Positions 45,015 through 51,888 of a DNA stretch of 64,000 bases are shown here, one piece after another. How positions within the stretch are numbered: the first letter of the stretch is position 1; each line of letters begins with the position of its first letter. Under the pieces are notes generated by a model. That model saw nothing but the letters and a program-made list of their open reading frames with translations, made no database searches and was not told where the DNA came from. The DNA comes from Clostridium sp. CAG:768 (GTDB taxonomy: Bacteria; Cyanobacteriota; Vampirovibrionia; Gastranaerophilales; Gastranaerophilaceae): the NCBI GenBank assembly GCA_000437435.1, contig FR899623.1:164008-228007 (forward strand), in the 5' to 3' direction. The position numbers and the translations under genes were made by a program.

Positions 45015-45362
45015 ATGGTCTTACTTGTTCGTTGGATATTATTTGCTTTAGCCATTGTTTTTGTTGCTTGGTTAGTTCCAGGTATTGAGGTTGAAAATTT
45101 TCAAAGTGCAATGCTTGTTACAGTAATTATTGCTCTTATAAATATTTTTATAAGACCTTTAATTGTATTTATTACGTTACCAATAAATATTTTGACATTA
45201 GGAATATTTACTTTAGTTATTAATGCTTTGTTATTAATGTTGGCTGGTTACCTTGCCCCTGGGGTTGATGTCGAGGGATTTTTAAGCGCATTTATAGGGT
45301 CGGTAGTTTTGGCTTTTTTAGGGTTAATTATTAATATGGTAACGATTGATAAAGCTGATTAA
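45015..45362 (+). CDS. Four-helix membrane protein (phage_holin_4_2 / Mycobacterium 4TM type)
   Basis: 115 residues, four hydrophobic helices (near 4-22, 31-51, 56-79 and 90-110). Segments RPLIVFITLPINILTLGIFTLVINALLLMLAGY match the Phage_holin_4_2 profile family, widespread outside phages and not true holins. No lysis gene nearby. Role unknown. Confidence 0.8.
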   Translation: MVLLVRWILFALAIVFVAWLVPGIEVENFQSAMLVTVIIALINIFIRPLIVFITLPINILTLGIFTLVINALLLMLAGYLAPGVDVEGFLSAFIGSVVLAFLGLIINMVTIDKAD

Positions 45363-45388
45363 AACTATTTTTTTATTTCTAATTTTAA

Positions 45389-45419
45389 TAAAAAACTCCG
45401 ATTTTTTCGGAGTTTTTTA
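45389..45419 (+). terminator. Terminator after the holin-like gene
   Basis: AAAAACTCCGA / TCGGAGTTTTT hairpin with a TTTTT loop. Confidence 0.88.
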
Positions 45420-45434
45420 TGCTAAACTTTTTTT

Positions 45435-46463
45435 ATGAAAGCTTTGATTTGTGAAAACGGAAAAATTCAAATGGTCGAAAGACCTATGCCTGTTATTAAG
45501 AATGCAAAAGATGCAATTATAAAAGTTACTTTATCTTCGATTTGCACGAGTGATTTACATATAATTCATGGTTTTGTACCTTTGGCAAAAAATGGTGTTG
45601 TACTCGGGCATGAATTTGTAGGGGAAGTTATAGAAGTTGGAAGTGATGTTAAAAATTTTGTAAAAGGTGATAGAGTATCTGTTAATTGTGAAACTTTTTG
45701 TGGAGAATGTGAATTTTGTAAAAAAGGTTTTGTGAATAATTGTATAAATGGTGGTTGGGAATTAGGTTGCAAAATTGATGGTTGCCAAGCGGAATATGTG
45801 AGAGTTCCTTTTGCGGATAATGGACTTACAAAATTGCCTGATAATGTGAGTTATGAAAACGCATTATTTGTCGGAGATATTTTATCAAGCGGTTATTGGG
45901 GTGCTGAGATTTGTGAAATTAATCAAGGTGATACAGTTGCTGTCATTGGAGCAGGACCTGTAGGGCTTTGTGCAATGCAGTGTGCAAAATTTATGGGTGC
46001 AGGTAAAGTAATCGGAATTGATATTGATGAAAAAAGACTTGAACTTTCTAAAAAATTAGGTTTTGCAGATTTCACAATTAATCCTAATAATTCAGATGTT
46101 GAAAAAGCTATTAAAAGTATTACAAATTACGGTGCAGATTCAGTAATTGAAGCTGCAGGTGGTGAAAATACTTTTGAAATGGCTTATAAAATTGCAAGAC
46201 CAAATGCTATTGTCGCTCTTGTTGCTATGTATGAAAAAAATCAAATTCTTCCCTTACCTGAAATGTATGGAAAAAATTTGATTTTTAAAACAGGTGGTGT
46301 CGATGCTGTCCATTGCAAGGACTTGGTCAGATATATTTCTGAAGGGAAAATATCTACAGATTTTTTAATTACTCATAGATTTACGTTTGAAGATATAAAA
46401 AATGCTTATGAGCTTTTTGAGAAAAAATCTGATAATTGTTTAAAAATAGCAATTCAATATTAA
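45435..46463 (+). CDS. Zinc-dependent alcohol/polyol dehydrogenase (MDR family)
   Basis: 342 residues. Catalytic Zn ligands Cys37 (SSICTSDLH), His in GHEFVGEV; structural-Zn Cys set in CETFCGECEFCKKGFVNNC; Rossmann loop VIGAGPVGLCAMQ; late HRFTFEDIKNAYELF. Close in layout to isopropanol/sorbitol/threonine dehydrogenases; precise substrate undetermined. Its 3' end overlaps the convergent esterase gene by 4 bases. Confidence 0.88.
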   Translation: MKALICENGKIQMVERPMPVIKNAKDAIIKVTLSSICTSDLHIIHGFVPLAKNGVVLGHEFVGEVIEVGSDVKNFVKGDRVSVNCETFCGECEFCKKGFVNNCINGGWELGCKIDGCQAEYVRVPFADNGLTKLPDNVSYENALFVGDILSSGYWGAEICEINQGDTVAVIGAGPVGLCAMQCAKFMGAGKVIGIDIDEKRLELSKKLGFADFTINPNNSDVEKAIKSITNYGADSVIEAAGGENTFEMAYKIARPNAIVALVAMYEKNQILPLPEMYGKNLIFKTGGVDAVHCKDLVRYISEGKISTDFLITHRFTFEDIKNAYELFEKKSDNCLKIAIQY

Positions 46464-47425
46464 TTGTTATTTAAAGCGTGACCTAAGAATCTGCAAAGAA
46501 TTTTATATCCTGCTTTTGTTGCTTTGCTTTCTTTTAAAGCGTTAAGCAGCATAAAATCATGAATTGTGTTGTTAATTCTTACGCAGGCTGTATCGACATT
46601 CGCATCTATTAGCTTTCTTGCAAGAGCTTCTCCCTCATCTCTCAGAACATCATTTTCTGCAGTAATGATAAGAGTTGGAGGCAGGTCTTCCAAATCTTGT
46701 AATTCTGCTTTTAATGGAGATATAAACATATCATTTTCTTTAATTTCTTTTTTAGGTTTGTAGCAGTCAAAGAAATATTCCATTGATTTTTTAGTAAGCC
46801 ATGGCCCGTCTTTGAATTCTTTGTAAGATTCTGTATTCATTTCCGTATCAGCTACAGGATAAATTAGTGCTTGAAATAATAGTTTTGGACCATTTTCAAA
46901 TTTCGCTTTTATAGCTGCTGCAATCGCTAAATTCCCGCCTGCACTGTCGCCTGCTATTGCAATTTTATTTGTGTCAATGTTGTTATCGCTTCCATATTCT
47001 GCAAAGTATTTTATTGTTGCATATATTTGGTTCAGTGCATCCGGATATTTGAATTCAGGAGAACGAGGGTAGTTGACAAATGCTACGGCTGATTTTGTGT
47101 AGTTTGCAATTTTTTTGATAGTCATATCATACACATCAGCATCACCCATTACCCAGCCGCCGCCATGGCAATAGATTATTACAGGTAATTTCTCGTTTAA
47201 ACAGTTTTCAGGTCTTACTATTCTTACGTTAATATCACCTGCAGATGGGCTGAATATTGTTATATCTTCTGTATGGGCATTGATTGGAGCATAGTATTCT
47301 TTTTGTAATTCACTTAAAAATTCTCTTGCTTCATCAGGGGTAATTTCATTTAATGGTTTTGAATTTTTTGATTCAATGTAATCAATAAATTTTTGTACTG
47401 TTTTGTCAAGATTTGGTTTTGTCAT
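46460..47425 (-). CDS. Alpha/beta hydrolase, HSL/lipase-esterase family
   Basis: 321 residues. Oxyanion motif CHGGGWVMGD and nucleophile GDSAGGNLAIA define the hormone-sensitive-lipase (lip_N/Abhydrolase_3) group. Acid in TAENDVLRDEGE and base in NNTIHDFMLLN. Probably hydrolyses short-chain esters; natural substrate unknown. Preceded by an AGGAGG-like SD. Confidence 0.88.
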   Translation of the reverse strand: MTKPNLDKTVQKFIDYIESKNSKPLNEITPDEAREFLSELQKEYYAPINAHTEDITIFSPSAGDINVRIVRPENCLNEKLPVIIYCHGGGWVMGDADVYDMTIKKIANYTKSAVAFVNYPRSPEFKYPDALNQIYATIKYFAEYGSDNNIDTNKIAIAGDSAGGNLAIAAAIKAKFENGPKLLFQALIYPVADTEMNTESYKEFKDGPWLTKKSMEYFFDCYKPKKEIKENDMFISPLKAELQDLEDLPPTLIITAENDVLRDEGEALARKLIDANVDTACVRINNTIHDFMLLNALKESKATKAGYKILCRFLGHALNNN

Positions 47426-47560
47426 AGTACCTCCTTTTAACAGATTTTTTTCTGAATAAATATTTCTGTCATCACCGCTTTGTAATATTTTTGTGTATTT
47501 AATTAATTGCCTAATCAGCTAATAGCTTTTTATTATGAAGTATTTGATTATTGTTTTGTG

Positions 47561-48274
47561 ATGAAAAAATTGTTTATTATATTTTTTTTAATGATTGTTG
47601 GAATATCAGCTCAAGCTCAAGATTGTGCTTGTGATGAGCAAGTTTTGGGCAGAGAACATATGTTCTGTGAAAAAGGAGCATTAAGTAATAATGTTACGAT
47701 TACTAATTTAAGAAATATAATTTGTAAGGGAAATGCTTTTAAAGTTGCATTTGATTGTAAATTTTGGTCTGAATGTGCAAAAGCAGGTGATAGGGTTAAT
47801 TTTTCTGTCCCCGGTGCGATATATACTCAGGAAGGAACTTTGCTAATCCCTGCAGGTTCAAAAGTTGTGGGGACAGTAATTAGAATTGAAAAACAAAGAA
47901 TCCCGAATAAGAACGCTCGTGTTTATTTGAATTTTGAATGTTTGTTATTACCTGATGGTAGTGCAATTCAAATGTCTGCGAAACCTTTGACTAAAGATTC
48001 TTCTCTAAAAGAAGGACCTTGGCATACAGCAGGAAAATTAACAGCTTACACACTAGGTTTAGGTATAGTTGGTGCAGGTGCCGGTACCGGTTTTGCATTT
48101 ATTCCAAATCCTGCAAAATTGGGCGTAGGTTATGCAATCGGTATTCCTGTCGGTACAACTGTTGGTTTGATTACGGGGTTAGTTACTCCGGGGCTTAAAT
48201 ACCACGCAAAAGCAGGTGAAGAAATTACAATAATTTTATGTGATGATTTGGCGATAAAAAAACAATGTGAGTAA
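47561..48274 (+). CDS. Hypothetical exported protein, Cys-rich mature part
   Basis: 237 residues from ATG 47561. Clear signal peptide (MKKLFIIFFLMIVGISAQA). Mature N-terminal region CACDEQVLGREHMFC has Cys clusters, then a beta-rich part with VNFSVPGAIYTQEGTLLIPAGSKVVGTV that recalls Gram-negative conjugation/secretion pore-lining beta domains (VirB10/TrbI-like AAPSGT region), and a Gly-rich hydrophobic segment near 160-205. The VirB10 resemblance is weak; no other conjugation gene is present. Confidence 0.6.
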   Translation: MKKLFIIFFLMIVGISAQAQDCACDEQVLGREHMFCEKGALSNNVTITNLRNIICKGNAFKVAFDCKFWSECAKAGDRVNFSVPGAIYTQEGTLLIPAGSKVVGTVIRIEKQRIPNKNARVYLNFECLLLPDGSAIQMSAKPLTKDSSLKEGPWHTAGKLTAYTLGLGIVGAGAGTGFAFIPNPAKLGVGYAIGIPVGTTVGLITGLVTPGLKYHAKAGEEITIILCDDLAIKKQCE

Positions 48275-48316
48275 ATTGTCAGTTTGATGTCAGTAAATGC
48301 GTTGAGCTGACAATTT
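48273..48316 (+). terminator. Hairpin after the exported protein gene
   Basis: AAATTGTCAG / CTGACAATTT 10-base stem with a long loop, immediately at the stop codon. No strong T tract, so its efficiency as a terminator is doubtful. Confidence 0.45.
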
Positions 48317-48361
48317 AATTTTATGGTGAGGATTATGAAAAATTTTTATTAAAAATTTTTA

Positions 48362-48390
48362 TTGAAGAAATAAAATCTTAGTGCTAATAT
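48362..48390 (+). promoter_or_regulatory. Promoter for tRNA-Glu
   Basis: TTGAAG at 48362-48367, 17-base spacer, TAATAT at 48385-48390 preceded by TGC (extended -10). The tRNA begins 11 bases downstream. Confidence 0.6.
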
Positions 48391-48401
48391 AAATTTGCAA
48401 T

Positions 48402-48473
48402 AGCGGCATCGTCTAGAGGTTAGGATAGCAGATTCTCATTCTGTTGACACGGGTTCAATTCCCGTTGCCGCCG
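48402..48473 (+). tRNA. tRNA-Glu (anticodon CTC)
   Basis: 72 bases. T arm ACGGG-TTCAATT-CCCGT (48449-48465), anticodon arm GCAGA-TTCTCAT-TCTGT with CTC, D arm with TCTAGAGGTTAGGA, discriminator G. Acceptor stem AGCGGCA / TGCCGCC: six pairs are good, the first position is A opposite C. No CCA is encoded. Its body resembles cyanobacterial tRNA-Glu. Reads GAG codons. Confidence 0.9.
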
Positions 48474-48497
48474 ATTATAAGAGAATTTAGGAATTTT

Positions 48498-49004
48498 ATG
48501 TTTGTTTTCTTTGCTTTTTTGATTATATTTTGTGAAATTTTTTATATCAGATACAATAAAAAATTTATTTATAATTATATAAGATTAAATTATCCGATGG
48601 AAAAAGTAATATTAAATATTCATTCTCATCCTCTAATTTATGTTTTTCCTATTATTTTAATACTAATAACTTATTATTTTTATCAGATTTATTCATTATT
48701 AAATTTTATTTTTGTATTTGTTATAGGATTGTTAATTTTATTGCTTTGGCTTTTTAGTGTAATTGTACTTTCTATAAATTATTGCTTGACGGATGAAAGA
48801 GTTATTAAATTATCTTCAATAAAAATATTAAAAAATATATTTTCAGAATTTAATATTCAATATAAAAATATAACTAATTTACTATTATACAAATACGGTT
48901 ATAGTACAGAAATATTAATTGATGATGATAAAAAACGTTATAGATTAGCAGGAATTAGTAATATTAAAAAAGTTTATGATGTTATAAAAAATCAAATAAA
49001 ATAG
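48498..49004 (+). CDS. Membrane protein, possible bacterial PH-domain type
   Basis: 168 residues. ATG at 48498 with AGGA upstream; the frame stays open back into the tRNA but that region is RNA gene. Membrane helices near 2-18, 45-65 and 72-97, then a C-terminal soluble part with YCLTDERVIKLSSI, IQYKNITNLLLYKYGYSTE, typical of bPH2/YdbT-like domains (a strand pattern after membrane helices). Very AT-rich. Role unknown. Confidence 0.6.
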   Translation: MFVFFAFLIIFCEIFYIRYNKKFIYNYIRLNYPMEKVILNIHSHPLIYVFPIILILITYYFYQIYSLLNFIFVFVIGLLILLLWLFSVIVLSINYCLTDERVIKLSSIKILKNIFSEFNIQYKNITNLLLYKYGYSTEILIDDDKKRYRLAGISNIKKVYDVIKNQIK

Positions 49005-49028
49005 GTCGAATTTTTATATTCGACCTAT
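49002..49028. terminator. Terminator between membrane protein and cupin
   Basis: AGGTCGAAT / ATTCGACCT stem, AT loop and a short T tail, between convergent genes. Confidence 0.75.
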
Positions 49029-49057
49029 TTGTTCCTATGTTTAATTTCCAAAAAATT

Positions 49058-49363
49058 TTATATTTTAATTAAGAAAAATTTGCTGTCTTTAAGGGCTAAT
49101 ACTTTGTGTTCTTTGTCTTTTTTAAACATTAAAATTTCACCTTTATCAAGTTTAAATTTTTCAGCATCAAAATGTAATTCAATTTCTCCATCTATTACAT
49201 ATACAGCTGCATCAGATTCTGAAGTGTGGGTATCTATGATTTCATCTTTTTTTAGACCTATGATTGTTAAACTACTATTATCTTTTTCTAGTAATCTTTT
49301 GTGTTCAAATTTTTCGTGATCGATATCAATAATATCTTTTGCTTTTAGTACGTTATAAAACAT
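49058..49363 (-). CDS. Cupin-domain protein
   Basis: 101 residues, single cupin: motif 1 around HTSESDAAVYVIDGEIELHF, motif 2 in LDKGEILMFKKDKEHKVLA. Metal ligands: His in DTHTSE is present, Glu/His in the second motif (KEHKV) is too. Small cupins of this kind are often accessory to transporters or enzymes; here it lies upstream of, and co-oriented with, the efflux pump, 77 bases away. Confidence 0.75.
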   Translation of the reverse strand: MFYNVLKAKDIIDIDHEKFEHKRLLEKDNSSLTIIGLKKDEIIDTHTSESDAAVYVIDGEIELHFDAEKFKLDKGEILMFKKDKEHKVLALKDSKFFLIKI

Positions 49364-49440
49364 AATCCCTCCTTTTTATACAATTTATCTTTTAAAAGGA
49401 AGGATTACATTCTATATTAAGGCTATTGAGGTCAATAATT

Positions 49441-50979
49441 TTAATTAGCCTTTTGTCTTATAATTAGTACAAGCGGGATTATGATAAATGCTGCAAGTCC
49501 AAAATATCTGAAAGTTTCAACATATCCCCAAAGGCTAGATTGTTGCAGAAGCTGATTATAAATTTGCATACCTGCCATATGAGTAGCGGTTGCTAAATCA
49601 GTATTAGCGGCGAAACTTGCAGCTAATGAATTTATTTTTGCTGTATATGCATCGCTAGAGAAATTTAGATGTCCTACCATCATCATTTGATGCACTTGAG
49701 AAAATCTTGAAATCATTGTTGTAGCAACAGAAGTCCCAATTGCAGCACCTGTGTTTTTTAATAGATTTTGCACCCCTGCAGCATTAGTTTGCTGTTCATT
49801 TGTCAATGTACTGCAGGACAAATTCATCATTGGTACCATTGCCATAATCATACCAAGTCCGAATACCATATTAGGTAGTGCAATATCTACAAGTGCTATG
49901 TTTGTATTTATTTCTCCAAACATTAACCCGCCTATGCCAAGAATAATTAGCCCTGTAATAATTAATGGCTTTGTTCCTATTTTAGGGGTTAGAACACCGC
50001 ATGCCACAGTTGCAATAAGACAACCTGCACCTCTTGGTACCATTGATAAACCGCTTAAGAATGATGTGTATCCCATTAATTGCTGTAACATTGATGGTAA
50101 TATTGCTGCAGATGCCATCATTACACCCATTAATACTATTAAAACTATTGTCCCGAAAAAGAAGTTTCCGTCTTTCAAAATGGATAAATCAATCAATGGT
50201 TTTTTCTTTTTAACTTGGATAGTGAAAAATGCAACCATTGCCATCATTGAAATTGCAAATGTTTTGCAAATCCATGCTGCTCCAAACCAATCTGCATCAT
50301 TACCTTTATCAAGTACGATTTGTAATGTCAAAAGCCATACACATAAAAAGAAAAATCCAGAATAATCCATTGTGACATTCTTTTGTTTTTTTGCATATTC
50401 TGGGTCAAATACTAATTTTTTGATTAGGTGAAATGCAATAATTCCAAAAGGAACATTTATAAAATATATGAAAGGCCAAGACCAAGTTTCAGTAAGCCAA
50501 CCACCAAGTGCCGGGCCCATAATCGGAGCCATAACAACCCCAAGTCCAAATACTGCCATAGCTGCAGCTCTTTTTTCTTTTGGGAATATTTCAAAAATGA
50601 TAGCTTGTGATATTGGCATTATTCCACCGCCGCCTATACCTTGCAGAATTCTTGCAAATAAAATCATTGTCATTGATGTAGATAATCCACAAAGAACTGA
50701 AGCAATAGTGAAAATTGTGACACTAATCAAAAAGTAAGTTTTTCTTCCAAACAGTTTTGAGAAAAAATCAACTGCAGGAATTATAACACCGCTTGCGACT
50801 AAGTAACTTGTAATAATCCAAGTGGATTCGTTATGACTAATTGAAAAACTTCCAGCCATGTATGGCAAGGCAACGTTTGAAATTGTTTCATCTAATGCAA
50901 ACATAAATACTGAAAGCATTACAGGGATCATAACAATCCAAGGATTAATATTTTTGTTTCGGTTTAATGTATTTTCCAT
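49441..50979 (-). CDS. DHA2-family multidrug efflux transporter (EmrB/QacA-like)
   Basis: 512 residues from ATG 50979, with GAGGA 4-5 bases upstream. 14 predicted membrane helices, proton-driven drug export. Motifs: LDETISNVALPYMA (helix 1, motif D1), FSKLFGRKTYFLIS (motif A), LFARILQGIGGGGIMP (motif B), GLGVVMAPIMGPALGGWLTE (antiporter motif C). Complete. Cognate membrane-fusion partner (EmrA) is not adjacent. A perfect inverted repeat lies just upstream. Confidence 0.93.
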   Translation of the reverse strand: MENTLNRNKNINPWIVMIPVMLSVFMFALDETISNVALPYMAGSFSISHNESTWIITSYLVASGVIIPAVDFFSKLFGRKTYFLISVTIFTIASVLCGLSTSMTMILFARILQGIGGGGIMPISQAIIFEIFPKEKRAAAMAVFGLGVVMAPIMGPALGGWLTETWSWPFIYFINVPFGIIAFHLIKKLVFDPEYAKKQKNVTMDYSGFFFLCVWLLTLQIVLDKGNDADWFGAAWICKTFAISMMAMVAFFTIQVKKKKPLIDLSILKDGNFFFGTIVLIVLMGVMMASAAILPSMLQQLMGYTSFLSGLSMVPRGAGCLIATVACGVLTPKIGTKPLIITGLIILGIGGLMFGEINTNIALVDIALPNMVFGLGMIMAMVPMMNLSCSTLTNEQQTNAAGVQNLLKNTGAAIGTSVATTMISRFSQVHQMMMVGHLNFSSDAYTAKINSLAASFAANTDLATATHMAGMQIYNQLLQQSSLWGYVETFRYFGLAAFIIIPLVLIIRQKAN

Positions 50980-50996
50980 AAAGTCCTCAATAAAAT

Positions 50997-51018
50997 AGGG
51001 GTAGAATTTTCTACCCCT
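50997..51018 (-). promoter_or_regulatory. Inverted repeat upstream of the efflux gene, possible operator
   Basis: AGGGGTAGAA - TT - TTCTACCCCT, perfect 10-base arms, 18-39 bases before the transporter ATG. The size and symmetry fit a TetR/MarR-type operator or a transcription attenuator in the leader. No regulator gene is adjacent, so an unlinked repressor is implied if it is an operator. Confidence 0.55.
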
Positions 51019-51107
51019 TGTCTCTAAAATCAAGTTTACATAACAAATAAATAATTGTCAATTAAAATTTAATCTATAATATAGAACATTTCTTAACAAA
51101 ACTATAC

Positions 51108-51136
51108 TTGACAAAATTTTAGTAAAATCGGATAAT
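51108..51136 (+). promoter_or_regulatory. Strong promoter for His-rich peptide gene
   Basis: Consensus TTGACA at 51108-51113, 17-base spacer, GATAAT at 51131-51136. Confidence 0.7.
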
Positions 51137-51162
51137 AGCTTCTTATAGAAGTTGGAGGTTAT

Positions 51163-51399
51163 ATGTTAAAGAAATTTTTTATAATGTTAGTTTGTATTCT
51201 TGTTACTTCTTCTTTTACGATAGCAAGTGCACATGATAATTTCACTTGGTTTGGACTAAGACGTAATAATACTGAAATAATGTTTAAAACATCAGATTCT
51301 CATGATAGATGTGATGATCATGATTGTCATAAACATAAGCATAAGCACAAACATTGCAAAAAAGGTCCTAATTATCATAAATGGTGGAAGAAACATTAG
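51163..51399 (+). CDS. Small exported histidine-rich protein
   Basis: 78 residues. Signal peptide MLKKFFIMLVCILVTSSFTIASA, likely cleaved before HDN. Mature peptide of about 55 residues ends in an HDRCDDHDCHKHKHKHKHCKK segment: about nine His and three Cys in the last 35 residues, consistent with binding zinc, nickel or copper in the periplasm. GGAGG SD, strong promoter, own terminator. No named family recognised; metal role inferred from composition. Confidence 0.75.
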   Translation: MLKKFFIMLVCILVTSSFTIASAHDNFTWFGLRRNNTEIMFKTSDSHDRCDDHDCHKHKHKHKHCKKGPNYHKWWKKH

Positions 51400-51428
51400 T
51401 TTGAATTTATATTTATTTACAAATAAAA

Positions 51429-51450
51429 AAGCGGGTTTAAAAACCCGCTT
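51429..51450 (+). terminator. Terminator after His-rich gene
   Basis: AAGCGGGTTT / AAACCCGCTT stem; weak T tail. Confidence 0.8.
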
Positions 51451-51473
51451 ACTTTTTATTAATTCCCAAGAGA

Positions 51474-51588
51474 AGCGATTTTCTTGGATTTTTTGCGTTA
51501 AACGAGACTTCGGTTTTTGCCTGCAAGAATAAATATTCTTTTGGCAAAAAACCTACGCTCTCTGCAAAAAAATCCGCCGAACGCAAAA
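51474..51588. repeat. Hairpin-rich non-coding stretch
   Basis: No gene. Contains GGTTTTTGCC (51512-51521) opposite GGCAAAAAACC (51543-51553), an inner AAGAAT / ATTCTT pair, and GGATTTTTTGCGTT (51486-51499) facing AACGCAAAA (51580-51588), so the whole could fold into a nested structure. Confidence 0.5.
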
Positions 51589-51619
51589 TAGGTTTATCTC
51601 CTCGCTATCTATTGCAAAT

Positions 51620-51651
51620 AAAAAAGGACGAGATAAATCCCGTCCTTTTTT
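51620..51651 (-). terminator. Terminator for tRNA-Arg
   Basis: AAAAAAGGACG / CGTCCTTTTTT stem, just 3' of the minus-strand tRNA (4 bases away). Confidence 0.82.
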
Positions 51652-51654
51652 ATT

Positions 51655-51728
<74 letters not shown>

Positions 51729-51888
51729 TTGGATCCAGAGGGTTTAGACAAGCGTTTGGTTTTGTGGGGTACCTGTATAATCCCTCATAAAATTTATGTT
51801 ATCACAAAAATTTTTGATTGCAAGATGTTTTATTATTTTTGTTTAAGATATAATTTATATAGATTAGTAAATAGAGGGATAAAAGATT

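Noticed and set aside
45015..45362. Prophage holin
   Set aside because: The family name is Phage_holin_4_2 but it is mostly chromosomal; no lysin or phage gene is near.
48444..48497. Start of the membrane protein gene inside tRNA-Glu
   Set aside because: The frame is open through the tRNA, but the ATG at 48498 has an SD and begins the hydrophobic region, so the tRNA part is not coding.
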